DNA from: Myxococcales bacterium
GTDB taxonomy: Bacteria > Myxococcota_A > UBA9042
NCBI GenBank assembly: GCA_947491025.1
Contig: CANLIC010000026.1
Coordinates: 1-64,000, forward strand
DNA: 64,000 nt
Direction: 5' to 3'
Shown piece after piece: positions 1 to 11,671 of this stretch. The position numbers were made by a program, and so were the translations under genes. Under the pieces are notes generated by a model. It saw nothing but the letters and a program-made list of their open reading frames with translations, was not told the origin of the DNA and made no database searches. Every line of letters starts with the position of its first letter. The stretch's first letter is position 1.

Positions 1-157
1 ACCCGCGTCGGCAGGGTGTGGAATAAGACAAAGTCGACCGGCGCCGGTGCACCCTGTCGCGTGGGGGACCCGAACGGCGTAGAAATCATGCGACTACGCA
101 CGTAGAAGGTGGCGTGGAACACTTCCGGACCCGGGTTCGACTCCCGGCGTCTCCACC
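1..157 (+). ncRNA. ssrA: tmRNA (ssrA), 3' part; 5' part lies outside the window
   Basis: The first 157 bases match the 3' end of bacterial transfer-messenger RNA, which rescues stalled ribosomes. The T-arm and acceptor strand are seen at about 128-155 (GGGTTCGACTCCC, then CGTCTCCACC). The segment before it (about 78-115, with GACTACGCACGTAGA) resembles the E. coli tmRNA stretch GACTAAGCATGTAG that follows the pseudoknots. The final A of CCA is not encoded (genomic ACCC), so CCA must be finished post-transcriptionally. The tag-peptide reading frame and tRNA-like 5' half are upstream of the window, so the peptide tag cannot be read. The exact 3' end is uncertain by one or two bases. Confidence 0.88.
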
Positions 158-619
158 CATTTCGACCTAGGCAGGCTCCGCTTGCATCGACTTCGCTTGG
201 CCGTGGGCATGGCACGTTGAAGCCCGCCGTGGCGATGCCTTGGCGTCGGCGCGACGCAAGCGCCGCCGCCGCGCTCGGCGCGCCCGGCTTCTCCGCCGCC
301 GCCGTGTCGCTGATGCTGCGCGTGCTTCGCGCCCCGCCCGGCCTTTCTAACCCAGCGCCCCTGATTCGCAGGCCGTTTCGCAGTGGCCCTTGGCGAGGCT
401 GGCGCGACAGCGTCTGAGGCGCAGGGCTACCCCTCCGGGTTCGGCGGCAGGTGGAGGCGCTACATGTTGCAAATATCCACACTCTCGGGCTGCGCCAGGG
501 CGTGATCGGAAGCGCAGGATCTGCTCGACTTGGCGACATTTTTTCTGCAATCTCGGCCTTGGCACGCTCCTGGCAATAGGCCGATGCGCCCGGCGTGACG
601 CCGACCACGGAGGCCCCAG
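158..619. other. intergenic region between tmRNA and the VWA lipoprotein gene
   Basis: About 460 bases with no convincing gene. Short open frames in several phases are only GC-rich shadows without ribosome binding sites or recognisable protein content. The one signal I see is the sigma-54-like promoter at 559-575 near its right end. No T-run terminator is clear after the tmRNA. Confidence 0.5.
559..575 (+). promoter_or_regulatory. sigma-54 (-24/-12) promoter-like sequence
   Basis: The sequence TTGGCACGCTCCTGGCA matches the -24 element TTGGCACG exactly and the -12 element TTGCA with one mismatch, keeping the essential GC dinucleotide and the correct spacing. It lies 45 bases before the ATG of the VWA lipoprotein gene at 620. 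Sigma-54 promoters are frequent in Myxococcota, and an NtrC-type activator is encoded in this window at 27.1-28.6 kb, but nothing links that activator to this site. Confidence 0.45.
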
Positions 620-3304
620 ATGCGGACAACCCCATACAGCCTGACGGCACTCTTCTTGACCCTGGCGCTGGCCGCTGTGGCTTGTGCGGCCGGCGACTCC
701 GTCGGCGAGTCCGGCAAGGCGACGCAATCGACGAGCAACTCTGGCGACCCTGCGGACAAGGGTGGCGGAACCGGCGGCGGGACGGGTGGCGGCGGCGGGG
801 GCGCGGGCGGCGCGAGCGACGCCAGCCAATCGACCGCCGGGCCTTTGCCGGGCGGCGGCGGGGAGCAAGGCGCTGGCGGCGGCAGCGGCGGCGACAAGGG
901 CGGGGGCGACTTCACCGCGCCACCTGCGCCTGACGGCGGCGCGACGGGCAACGTCGACGCCGGCAGCAGCGGCGATGGCGGCGGCGAGACCAGCGGCACG
1001 GCCGACGACATCAAGGACCAGGTTTGCAACAAGACGGACAAGGTCACGCTCTACCTGTCGGCGGACGACAGCAACTCGATGGCGTCAGCGACGTTGGCGC
1101 GCGGGCTCATCGCAGGGGGTCAGGTCGTCTACAAGTCCGTGCGGACCTACGAGATGCTGAACTACTACGCCTTTGAGTACGCGCCGGCGGCGCCGGGGAC
1201 GGTGGCGGTGAGCGCGCAGCTGCGGCAGCTGGTCGCCGACAAGGGCGCGAGTGGGGCGGGGGGCTACGCGCTGCAGATCGGCGTGCGGGCGCCGGATTAC
1301 GACGCCAAGACCCGTCGCCGTCTGAACCTGGTGCTGGCCATCGACGCCAGCGCTTCGATGGGATGGGGCGCGCCTGGCGAGCAGGGCGTCGACACCGCCC
1401 GCGCGGCTTGCAAGGCGCTCGCCGCTCAGCTCGAGGCGGGCGATCGCTTTGGCTTGCTCAGCTTCGGCGACGGCGTCCAGACGCTGGTCGCGCCCAAGGT
1501 CCTGGCCGGCAAGGACGATGGCAGCATCGCCGCCGCCTGCGAGGGCATCGCGCCCGCTGGCACCACCGGGCTCTCGGCGGGCCTGCTGGCTGCCTATGGT
1601 GCCGTTGAGGCCGGCTTCGACGCCGCCAAGATCAACCGGGTGGTGCTGATCGGCGACGGCGGCGCCAACCTCGGCGAGACCGACAAGGCGGTGATCGGCA
1701 AGTGGGCCAAGGCAGCGGACGGAAAGCAGATCTACCTGATGGGCGCCGGCGTGGGCGACGCCTGGAACTACAACGACGGTCTGATGGACGCCATGACTGA
1801 CGCCGGCAAGGGCGCCTCGGTCTTCCTCGACTCGCCGGTGGAGGCGGCGATGGTGTTTGGGCCGCAGCTGCTGCGCCACGTCGAGTTGGCCGCGCGCGAG
1901 GTGCAGGTTGCCCTGGAGCTGCCGCCGACCTTCGTCGTCAGCGCCTTCCACGGCGAGCAGATCTCCACCATCAAGGAGGAGGTCGAGCCGCAGCATCTGG
2001 CGGCCAATGACGCGATGATTTTCCATCAGGAACTCGAGAGCTGCGCGCCCGACGCGCTGACCGGCGCCGAGAAGATCCGTGTCACCGCGACGTGGAAAGA
2101 TGCGCTCACCGGCGCTGACCAGACCTCGACGTTCGAGGCGAGCCTGTCGGAGCTGCTGCAGGGCGACACTGCGCTGTTGCAGAAGGGTGACGCGGTGGTC
2201 GCCTACGCCGAGGCGCTGAGCGACGTGCAAGTCCTCGACGGCAAGGCCGCGCAGGCCCGCATCGACGAGGCCGTCGCGGTGGTCACGGCGGGGCAGAAGG
2301 CGCTGGCCAACGACGCCGACCTCGCCGAGCTGGCCGCCCTGCTAAAGGAGTACCGCAAGGTCTTCGATCAGGCACAGCCCGACGCGTATCAAAAGGGCGG
2401 CACCGGCGCCAACCCCATCGCCGCAGGCTGCGGCACGGGCAAGACGGCCGTCGCCGGCGAGAAGGCAGAGCACCTCGCGGCGGCAGCCGATGTCTGCGAC
2501 GCCGGCATCGTCCTCAGCTCCAGCGTCAGCTCGCCCACCGGCAGCGACACGACGGGCGCTTTCGCGGCGGTGACGCATTTCGGCAACAACAGCAACCATT
2601 TGAAGCCACAGATCGGCGGCAGCTATGCGCTGCTGGCGACGGGGCCGGCCCTCGGTCAAACGCATAGCGTGGACCTGGGCGGCGGCGGCCAGCCAGACCC
2701 CTTCGTCAAGGGCGGCGCGCAGATGCACAACGCCGTGGAGTGGAAGCTGAAGCTGAAGGCGCCCGCCGGCGCGCACGGGCTGCGCTTCCGCTTCGTGTTC
2801 TTCTCGCAGGAGTACGACGAGTACGTCGGCAGCACCTACAACGACAAGTTCTACGCTGTGTTGGAGGCAGGCTCGACCAACGGCGGCGCCAAGACGGTGA
2901 TCAACAGCAGTGAGTGCCGCGATCCCGCCAAGCACCACGACTTCGTCTGCAGCCCGGGGATGCAGTTCTGCACGCCACGCAAGCGCTACTGCTACGTCGC
3001 CATCAACACGGCGTCGTCGGAGTGCTGCTGGCTCGGCGGCTGCCCGGGCGGCAAGGCCAAGACCGACATCTCGGGCACCGGCTACTCATGCGCCAGCGCC
3101 CAGGGCAGCGATAGCGCCAACACCGGCAGCTCGACCGGCTGGATGATGACCGAGTGGCCGATTGAGCCTGGCGAGGAATTCACGCTCACCTTTCATGTCC
3201 ACGACACCGGCGACGGCATCTACGACAGCGAAGTGATCCTCGACGGGCTGCAGTTCGTGGGCAGCGTGACGCCGGGCACCTGGTCCATCGTGCCGCAGCT
3301 CTAG
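620..3304 (+). CDS. secreted lipoprotein with VWA domain and choice-of-anchor L domain
   Basis: An 894-residue exported protein of unknown specific role. It starts with a signal peptide ending in a lipobox-like AVAC (Cys22), then a long Gly/Ser/Ala-rich linker to about residue 125. A von Willebrand factor A domain follows, with an intact MIDAS DxSxS (D242, S244, S246) that should bind a divalent metal and mediate adhesion or complex formation. The last 230 residues resemble the choice-of-anchor L domain (FVFFSQEYDEYVGSTYND and a Cys-rich stretch), found in surface proteins of Myxococcota and relatives. A sigma-54-like promoter lies just upstream. It appears monocistronic, since the next gene is on the other strand. 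Domain calls are by pattern; ligand and localisation are inferred. Confidence 0.8.
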   Translation: MRTTPYSLTALFLTLALAAVACAAGDSVGESGKATQSTSNSGDPADKGGGTGGGTGGGGGGAGGASDASQSTAGPLPGGGGEQGAGGGSGGDKGGGDFTAPPAPDGGATGNVDAGSSGDGGGETSGTADDIKDQVCNKTDKVTLYLSADDSNSMASATLARGLIAGGQVVYKSVRTYEMLNYYAFEYAPAAPGTVAVSAQLRQLVADKGASGAGGYALQIGVRAPDYDAKTRRRLNLVLAIDASASMGWGAPGEQGVDTARAACKALAAQLEAGDRFGLLSFGDGVQTLVAPKVLAGKDDGSIAAACEGIAPAGTTGLSAGLLAAYGAVEAGFDAAKINRVVLIGDGGANLGETDKAVIGKWAKAADGKQIYLMGAGVGDAWNYNDGLMDAMTDAGKGASVFLDSPVEAAMVFGPQLLRHVELAAREVQVALELPPTFVVSAFHGEQISTIKEEVEPQHLAANDAMIFHQELESCAPDALTGAEKIRVTATWKDALTGADQTSTFEASLSELLQGDTALLQKGDAVVAYAEALSDVQVLDGKAAQARIDEAVAVVTAGQKALANDADLAELAALLKEYRKVFDQAQPDAYQKGGTGANPIAAGCGTGKTAVAGEKAEHLAAAADVCDAGIVLSSSVSSPTGSDTTGAFAAVTHFGNNSNHLKPQIGGSYALLATGPALGQTHSVDLGGGGQPDPFVKGGAQMHNAVEWKLKLKAPAGAHGLRFRFVFFSQEYDEYVGSTYNDKFYAVLEAGSTNGGAKTVINSSECRDPAKHHDFVCSPGMQFCTPRKRYCYVAINTASSECCWLGGCPGGKAKTDISGTGYSCASAQGSDSANTGSSTGWMMTEWPIEPGEEFTLTFHVHDTGDGIYDSEVILDGLQFVGSVTPGTWSIVPQL

Positions 3305-3337
3305 GCCGAAGCGCCGCCCTTGGACCGCGGCGCGGCG

Positions 3338-4246
3338 CTACATGATGCGCCGCCCGAGCGCGCTCTCGATCAGCCAGCGCCCGAGCTCTGCGGTCTGGTT
3401 GCGCACGTCGGCCGTCGGGTTCAGCTCGACCAGTTCGACGCCGATGAGCCGGCCGCTGCGAGAGAGCCACTCACAGATCAGGTGACTCTCGCGCAGCGAG
3501 AGGCCGCCTGGCACCGGGGTCCCGACGCCTGGCGCGTGCAGCGGATCGACGCCGTCGAGGTCGAAGCTGAGGTGGACGCCGCCGCTGGCCGCCGAGACCC
3601 GCTTCTGGGCCTCGCGGAGGCAGGTTGCCATGCCACGCTCGTCGATCTCAGCCATCGTGTAGACGCGGACACCGTGGCGTCGGACCACTTCGCTCTCGGG
3701 CGCGTCGACGTCGCGGACGCCAAGGATGGCGACGTGTTCGGCCCGCAGCGCGGGTTGGTCGCCGCAGAGGGCCGTCGTCAGCGCCTCGGGGCCCTCGCCC
3801 AGCAAGCAGGCGAGCGGCATGCCGTGGACGTTTCCAGAGGGGCTCGAGGCGGGCGTGTTCATGTCAGTGTGGGCGTCGACCCAGACGACGCCGAGGTCCT
3901 GCCCGGCGCGGCGCAGGTGGCGGGCCATGCCGCTGATGGTGCCGATGGCGACGCTGTGGTCGCCGCCGAGGACCAAAGGCAACTGGCCGGCGGCCATGGC
4001 GGCCTCGGTGCGGTCAGCGAGCTGGCGCACGATGCTGGCGATCTCCGGCAGAAAGCGCGCCTGCTGGTCGCCGGCGTTGGCCGACTCGAAGGAGGGCCCG
4101 CCGAGGCTGGTCACGCTGGCGACGCGGTGGCCGAGGCGTTGCAGCGCGGGCACGAGGCCGGCGACGTGCAGGGCGCTCGGGCCCATATCCGTGCCGCGGC
4201 GGCCGGCGCCGAGATCGAGGTGGACGTTGGTGAGGGCGATGTCCAT
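3338..4246 (-). CDS. rocF: arginase (ureohydrolase family)
   Basis: Predicted to hydrolyse arginine to ornithine and urea in the cytoplasm with a binuclear manganese centre. The metal-binding motifs are present in order: GGDHS, DAHTDMN and SFDLDGVDP. The N-terminal MDLG/RRG-like pattern (DLGAGRRGTDMGPSAL) is typical of arginase proper rather than agmatinase. I place the start at 4246, where GGGAG precedes the ATG by about seven bases and the 302-residue length fits the family; a longer frame to 4336 adds only low-complexity residues. It is transcribed divergently from the prepilin peptidase gene. Agmatinase or formiminoglutamase activity cannot be fully excluded. Confidence 0.88.
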   Translation of the reverse strand: MDIALTNVHLDLGAGRRGTDMGPSALHVAGLVPALQRLGHRVASVTSLGGPSFESANAGDQQARFLPEIASIVRQLADRTEAAMAAGQLPLVLGGDHSVAIGTISGMARHLRRAGQDLGVVWVDAHTDMNTPASSPSGNVHGMPLACLLGEGPEALTTALCGDQPALRAEHVAILGVRDVDAPESEVVRRHGVRVYTMAEIDERGMATCLREAQKRVSAASGGVHLSFDLDGVDPLHAPGVGTPVPGGLSLRESHLICEWLSRSGRLIGVELVELNPTADVRNQTAELGRWLIESALGRRIM

Positions 4247-4344
4247 GACGACGGCTCCCGACGGACGCGACGCGGCGGCAGTGCCCGGGCGGCGCCTTGG
4301 GCCGGCGCTTGCCGCCTCGGGCGTGCGTCGCCACACTCTGCGTC

Positions 4345-5199
4345 ATGGACGCAATCGTTGCCATCGTCTACGTCTTGATCCTGGTCTGGGGCGCCGCGTG
4401 GGGCAGCTTCCTGAACGTCGTCGTGTATCGCGTGCCGGCCGGCCTGTCGGTGGTGCGGCCGGCGAGCCGCTGCCCTTCGTGCAGCACGCCGATCGCCTGG
4501 TGGCAGAACGTACCCGTGCTCGGCTGGGCGCTGATCGGCGGTCGCTGCTGGACGTGCAAGGCCCCTGTCTCGCTGCGATATCCGGTGGTCGAGGCCGTGG
4601 CTGCCGCGCTGACCCTGGCGGTGTCGGTGCCTTGGGTGCAGGCGCACGCTGGGGTCGAGCTGGACCTTGGCCCGGCGGTCGCAGGCGCGTTGTGCGAGCA
4701 AGCGTTGGTGCTGACCTTGCTGGCCATTGCGCTGATCGACGCCGATACCTTCCTCATCCCGGACGGTATGAGCTTGCCGCTGCCGATCCTTGGCGTCGTG
4801 GTGGCGGTTTTTCTCGGCGAGCCGCGGGCGGTGTCGTGGCAAGCGGCAGCGATCGGCGCCGGCATCGGCGGCTTCGGCACGCTGGCGGTGCAGTGGGGCT
4901 ACAGCGCCATGACCGGACGCGAGGGGCTCGGGACCGGCGACGTCAAGCTGTTGGCAGGCCTGGGCGCTTGGCTCGGTCCGGCCGCGCTCGGGCCCCTACT
5001 GCTGCTGGGCAGCGTGCAGGGGCTGCTCTTCGCCGGCGGCATGGCGCTCCTCGGCGTGCGGCTGGCCGAAGAGCGCGGCGTCGGCAGCTTGCGTCATGTA
5101 GCGCTGCCGTTTGGGCCCTTCCTCTGCCTCGCCGGCATCGAGTGGCTGCTCATCGGTCGGCAGTGGCTGCCACAGCTGCAGCAGCTGCTCGGAGCCTGA
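4345..5199 (+). CDS. pilD: prepilin peptidase / N-methyltransferase (type IV pilus or type II secretion)
   Basis: Bifunctional inner-membrane aspartic peptidase that cleaves and N-methylates type IV prepilins and pseudopilins. Visible features are an N-terminal membrane helix, the cytoplasmic zinc tetrad CPSC...CWTC, the two catalytic Asp motifs (ALIDADTFLIPD and GTGDVKLL), and about eight hydrophobic segments. The ATG at 4345 starts directly with the membrane helix and gives 284 residues; an in-frame ATG at 4297 is possible but adds a non-hydrophobic leader. Its stop is one base before the GTG of the downstream histidine kinase, so the two are probably cotranscribed. No pilin genes are in the window. 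Confidence 0.92.
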   Translation: MDAIVAIVYVLILVWGAAWGSFLNVVVYRVPAGLSVVRPASRCPSCSTPIAWWQNVPVLGWALIGGRCWTCKAPVSLRYPVVEAVAAALTLAVSVPWVQAHAGVELDLGPAVAGALCEQALVLTLLAIALIDADTFLIPDGMSLPLPILGVVVAVFLGEPRAVSWQAAAIGAGIGGFGTLAVQWGYSAMTGREGLGTGDVKLLAGLGAWLGPAALGPLLLLGSVQGLLFAGGMALLGVRLAEERGVGSLRHVALPFGPFLCLAGIEWLLIGRQWLPQLQQLLGA

Positions 5200-5200
5200 C

Positions 5201-6388
5201 GTGCGCCTCCGCGGCAAGGCCCTGCTCGGCGTCTCGCTTTTGGCGGCGGGCCCGACCTTGCTGCTGGTCGTCATCGCCGGTGGTCTGCTGCGCCAGGTCG
5301 CGGCCGGGTGGTTGGCCGCCGCTGGCGAAGGGGCCGGCGGGGCCGGCGCTGACCCTTCGGTGTTGGCCGGCGTCGAGGCGACGGTGGATGCAGCGGCGCA
5401 GCTGCTCTGGCTCGCTGGCGCCGCCATCGCGGCGTTAGCGACTGCGGTCGGCGTCCTGGCGGCGCGCCGCCACCTGCTGACGCCTGTGGAAGCGGTCGCC
5501 CGTCGTCTCGGCGCCGACACGCTGCGCCACGGCGACGAGCTCGAGGCCATCTCCCGCCGCGCCGAGACCTTGCAGCGCGACGCGGAGCGCGCCGAGCGGG
5601 AGAGGCACGGCCAGCTCGACGCGGTGCGCAACGCGCTCGACCGGGCCGGCGATCAGCTGGTGGAAGCGCAGCGCCTCGGCATCACCGGCCGCCTCGCCCT
5701 GGGCGCCGCCCACGAGATCGGGAGCCCGCTCTCCATTGCCATCGCTACCGTCGACGCCCTGCGCGCCGGCTCGCCGCCGGACGAACTGCTGCCGGCGCTC
5801 GATGAGGCGCTGCAGCGCGTCGACGCCATCCTGCGCGAGCTCTCGCGTTTCGGTCGCCCGGCGGAGGAGCGCGCCGAGCGCGTCGAGCTCGCCGCCCTTG
5901 CCCGCGACGTCGTCGCCCTCGCCCGACTGCACCCACGCGCGCGCCGCGTCGCGATCAAGGTCCACACGCCAGAGGCAGACACTGACGGCAACGTGGACGG
6001 TGGCGACCGCACGCTGCAAGCGGCGATCGCCGCGCTGGCGCCACGCCGACCGCTCGAGCAGGTGCTGCTCAACCTGCTGATCAACGCCGCCGATGCCACC
6101 GCCGAACGCGGTCAGATCGACATCCACTGTGGCCTCGAGGTGGACACGGACGGCAGCGCCGTCGCCGTGCTGACCGTAGACGACGACGGTCCAGGCGTGC
6201 CCGATCACCTGCGCGACCGCATCTTCGAGCCGTTCTTCACCTCCAAGGCCGACGACGTCGGCACCGGCCTTGGCCTGGCGATCAGCCGTCGGTTGGTGGT
6301 GGCCGCAGGTGGGCGACTTGAGGTCGATCGCAGCCCGACCAGCGGCGCGCGCTTTCGGGTGATTTTGCCATGGGGAGCGCCGACCTAG
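5201..6388 (+). CDS. membrane sensor histidine kinase (NtrB/HisKA-like)
   Basis: A 395-residue two-component kinase. From the GTG start (GGAG six bases upstream) it has two membrane helices (about residues 8-30 and 63-87) enclosing a short periplasmic loop. A HAMP-like coiled region follows, then a HisKA domain with the phospho-acceptor AHEIGSPL (His171), and an HATPase_c domain with N-box LLINAADA, DDDGPGVPD, FEPFFTSK and GTGLGL. All catalytic elements look intact. No response regulator is adjacent, so it is an orphan; the NtrC-like regulator at 27.1-28.6 kb is only a possible partner. The gene follows pilD by one base, hinting at a pilus or secretion link, which is inference. Confidence 0.88.
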   Translation: MRLRGKALLGVSLLAAGPTLLLVVIAGGLLRQVAAGWLAAAGEGAGGAGADPSVLAGVEATVDAAAQLLWLAGAAIAALATAVGVLAARRHLLTPVEAVARRLGADTLRHGDELEAISRRAETLQRDAERAERERHGQLDAVRNALDRAGDQLVEAQRLGITGRLALGAAHEIGSPLSIAIATVDALRAGSPPDELLPALDEALQRVDAILRELSRFGRPAEERAERVELAALARDVVALARLHPRARRVAIKVHTPEADTDGNVDGGDRTLQAAIAALAPRRPLEQVLLNLLINAADATAERGQIDIHCGLEVDTDGSAVAVLTVDDDGPGVPDHLRDRIFEPFFTSKADDVGTGLGLAISRRLVVAAGGRLEVDRSPTSGARFRVILPWGAPT

Positions 6389-6507
6389 CAGCGCGACCGC
6401 TTAAGGGCGTACAGCGACAGCGTGGCCCTGTGCGGACTGGGTTGACGACACGCCTGTGCGGCCGCCAAGCCTCGGCAAGCGCTGACCCGATCGCCAGCCG
6501 CGAACGC

Positions 6508-6568
6508 TTGCGGGGCACTCGGCCGCGACCTAGTCTCACAGGCCGGGAGCCTGCGGGGACGATCCCCG
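6508..6568 (+). promoter_or_regulatory. possible sigma-70-type promoter plus dyad upstream of mmsA
   Basis: TTGCGG (6508-6513) and TAGTCT (6531-6536) are 17 bases apart, a reasonable -35/-10 pair for a high-GC genome. Just downstream at 6554-6568 is a perfect six-base dyad, CGGGGA-CGA-TCCCCG, placed where a repressor operator or a leader hairpin would sit. The mmsA ATG is at 6653. Both are weak calls made by eye. Confidence 0.3.
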
Positions 6569-6652
6569 GTGCCAAAGCCGCTGTGCGCAGCGCTTGACCT
6601 GCCGCGCCGTCGCGGTGGCCCGAGGCGCCGCTGCGCCACCAAGGGAGCCGAC

Positions 6653-8152
<1,500 letters not shown>

Positions 8153-8506
8153 GGCCTCGGCCCGACCTGTCACGTCGACCGCAGCAGACACGTCCATTGC
8201 AGAGCGTCGGCGCTGCGGTGCGTGCCTTTTCGGCAGCCGGGCGCCGCGGGTCAGCGACCGGCCTGGCGCTGCGGTTCCCCGATCCGCCGCCTTCGGGCCA
8301 TCTCGTTGTTGCTGCTACGGTAAGGTCCTCAACGTACCGCTTGTACGCCTCCGGTCCGGTCCTCGCAACGCCTAGAGGTGACTCCGAATTCCGCGGTCGG
8401 ACAGGCGTTCGGTGGTGGATCCTGGGGTTCGCCCCACCTTGACCCCTTTCCGCAAACCCAAGACCATCCGCGCGCCTCGGCCAGCGCCGAGCGATCGGAG
8501 GCCGAG
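8153..8506. other. intergenic region between mmsA and lpdA
   Basis: About 354 bases without a supportable gene. The open frames running through it are shadows or upstream extensions of lpdA. A small dyad CGTAC-N5-GTACG (8333-8347) is the only structure noticed; no clear promoter or terminator was found. Confidence 0.4.
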
Positions 8507-9904
<1,398 letters not shown>

Positions 9905-9910
9905 CGGGTC

Positions 9911-9950
9911 GTTCGGCGGGCTGCCGCGTTGGGCCGGGCGTCTGCCGAAC
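9911..9950. terminator. possible bidirectional terminator between convergent lpdA and dehydrogenase genes
   Basis: GTTCGGC (9911-9917) and GCCGAAC (9944-9950) form a seven-base inverted repeat in the 51-base space between two convergent genes. On the plus strand only TTT follows. A hairpin terminator is plausible by position; the loop is GC-rich and may fold further. Confidence 0.35.
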
Positions 9951-9955
9951 TTTGG

Positions 9956-10813
9956 CTAGCCCTGTCGGCCGCGCGGCCAGGCGAAGATCGCGTAATCTTT
10001 TTGGGCGTGACCTTCTGACAGCGCGACTTGGATGGCGGCGGCCAGCGCCGGCAAGACCACCAGGCCCTCAGCGCCACCAGCGGCCTCGACCATCAGCCTG
10101 ACGTCCTTGGCGGCGGTCACCAGCTCCCAGCTCACCGGGTTGGTGCCGCGAGCGGCGACGCGCTGTCCAAAGGCGGGGAGCATGCTGCCGGGGCGCCAAT
10201 GGTCGAAGATCTGTAGCACTTCGGCCGGATCGAGGCCCTGGTGGGCGCCGAGCGCGAAGAGATCGCCAAAGGTGCCCGAGATCGACACCAGCAGCGCGTT
10301 GCCGATCAACTTGTAGACCGCAGCGAGGTCGGGGCGCTCGCCGACGTGCCAAATCTTGCCCGTCATCGTCTGCAGTGACGGCAGCGCGGCCTCAGCCTCG
10401 GCGGCGCTGGCGCTGAGCAGCATCAGGCCTGTGCCGTCGCGGGCGTTGGCCGGCGCCATGAACACCGGCGCGTGAAAGTAGGCGATCCCTGCGGCGCGGC
10501 TGCGCTGGTGGCGGGCGGCGACCCGGTCCGGCAGGTTGGTGCTGTGGTCGAAGACGGGACAATCCGCGGCGAAAGCGCCGGCGCAAGCCGCGATCACGTC
10601 GTCGACGGCGTCGTCGGCGGTCAGCACCAGGTGGACCCGGCGTGCGCCCCGGACGGCTTCGGCCGGGCTCGCCGCCACCTCGGCGCCTTCTGCGCCCAAC
10701 GCCAAGGCCTTGTCGGCGCTGCGGTTCCAGACCCGCACGGCCTCGCCCTTGGCCAGCAGGTTGCGGACCATGCCGGCGCCGAGCAGACCGGTGCCCAAGA
10801 TCGCGATCGTCAT
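9956..10813 (-). CDS. 3-hydroxyisobutyrate dehydrogenase-family NAD(P)-dependent oxidoreductase
   Basis: A 285-residue beta-hydroxyacid dehydrogenase. The N-terminal Rossmann fold begins at once with ILGTGLLGAGMVRNL and continues with VWNRSADKA. The substrate/cofactor loop (FDHSTNLPD) and the catalytic lysine region (VYKLIGNALL) are present. Relatives act on 3-hydroxyisobutyrate, tartronate semialdehyde or related acids, or serve as imine reductases, so the substrate is not fixed by sequence. Proximity to mmsA favours valine degradation (mmsB role), but it is convergent with lpdA and not in the same operon. The ATG at 10813 has GGAG seven bases upstream. Confidence 0.78.
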   Translation of the reverse strand: MTIAILGTGLLGAGMVRNLLAKGEAVRVWNRSADKALALGAEGAEVAASPAEAVRGARRVHLVLTADDAVDDVIAACAGAFAADCPVFDHSTNLPDRVAARHQRSRAAGIAYFHAPVFMAPANARDGTGLMLLSASAAEAEAALPSLQTMTGKIWHVGERPDLAAVYKLIGNALLVSISGTFGDLFALGAHQGLDPAEVLQIFDHWRPGSMLPAFGQRVAARGTNPVSWELVTAAKDVRLMVEAAGGAEGLVVLPALAAAIQVALSEGHAQKDYAIFAWPRGRQG

Positions 10814-10898
10814 CGGGGACTCCGTGGCAGCGAGGAAGGCCGAGACCGGCCTTTCGAGGGTTGCGGCGCAGCGGACAGGCGCGCCGACGCCGAAGGGC

Positions 10899-11594
10899 TC
10901 AGCGCCCGACCAGCTTGCGCACCTTGGGGTAGTCGGCCGGCCGCACCGATCCGAGCCGCAGGCAGCGCAGGTCGCCTTTGGGGTCCACCAAGGCGTGGAT
11001 CGGCAGCACGGCCTCACGGTCGGCGCCGAGCGACTCCAGCCAGTCACCGAGCGCGCTGGCGCTGGCGACCTGCCAGACCGGACCCGGCAAGCCCTTGGCC
11101 TCGCGCGCCGCCAGCGCTTCGGCGTCCTCGTCGACCGACCACAGCTCGAGCGTGAAGTCGACGCCGTCCTTGACGAGACCGTCGCGCCAGCGGCCGAGCA
11201 TCGGCATCTCTTCGAGGCACGGCTTGCACCAGGTGGCCCAGAAATTGAGCCAGCGCCAGCCGCCGATGCCGGCCTTGGCGCCATTGCGCGCGGTCGCGGC
11301 CGGGCCGGCGCCGAGCGGCTTGGCGCCCGCCGGCCAGTGCTTGTCGCAGAAGCCGGCGATGAGCTCGGGGTCGACGGCCACCTCAGCGGCGCGAGCAGCC
11401 ACCCCGCCAGCGCCTTCGCCCGGCGGCTGCGCAGCGGCGATCTGGTCGGAGCGACCGCCGCTGGCGACCACCTGGGCCTGCTTCGGGTCGGTCGCCGGCT
11501 TGCCGCAGGCGGGGAGGATTGACGACGCGACCCACAGCAGAACGCAGAGCGTGCAGCTTCGGTCGGCGCCGGGGCGAGTAGGCTGCCGTTTCAT
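10899..11594 (-). CDS. TlpA/ResA-like thioredoxin-fold lipoprotein
   Basis: A 231-residue predicted lipoprotein. A signal peptide ends at lipobox LPAC followed by GK, then an Ala/Gly/Pro-rich linker, then a thioredoxin-like domain with FWATWCKPCLEEMP, where CKPC is the redox pair. Such proteins reduce or oxidise disulfides in envelope proteins or assist cytochrome maturation. The C-terminal half (VDEDAEALAAREAKGL, then LPIHALVDPKG) fits the TlpA-like fold, although the cis-proline position reads LPIH rather than the usual TPT. It follows, 77 bases downstream, a Cys-rich OmpA-like gene and a VKOR-thioredoxin gene on the same strand, suggesting a shared extracytoplasmic thiol pathway. Confidence 0.8.
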   Translation of the reverse strand: MKRQPTRPGADRSCTLCVLLWVASSILPACGKPATDPKQAQVVASGGRSDQIAAAQPPGEGAGGVAARAAEVAVDPELIAGFCDKHWPAGAKPLGAGPAATARNGAKAGIGGWRWLNFWATWCKPCLEEMPMLGRWRDGLVKDGVDFTLELWSVDEDAEALAAREAKGLPGPVWQVASASALGDWLESLGADREAVLPIHALVDPKGDLRCLRLGSVRPADYPKVRKLVGR

Positions 11595-11671
11595 GTGGGC
11601 GGCTCCGGGGTCCTGGGCCGGCTGCGGCCGGCGGGCGCCGGATGCGAGGCGGCGCGCAGGCCTCTTGTGAC

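Noticed and set aside
120..157. An ordinary tRNA gene at the left edge
   Set aside because: Only a T-arm and acceptor strand are present, with no anticodon arm; the upstream bases fit the tmRNA 3' region.
347..1047. Long minus-strand open frames opposite the start of the VWA lipoprotein gene
   Set aside because: They are Pro/Arg/Ala-rich shadows of the GC-rich third positions with no recognisable domains.
5435..6208. 257-residue minus-strand open frame opposite the histidine kinase
   Set aside because: It is antisense to conserved HisKA and HATPase motifs and has no ribosome binding site or family resemblance.
10814..11284. N-terminal extension of the 3-hydroxyisobutyrate-dehydrogenase-like gene
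   Set aside because: The upstream 157 codons are an out-of-frame shadow of the TlpA-like gene; the Rossmann motif begins at the ATG at 10813, which has a ribosome binding site.
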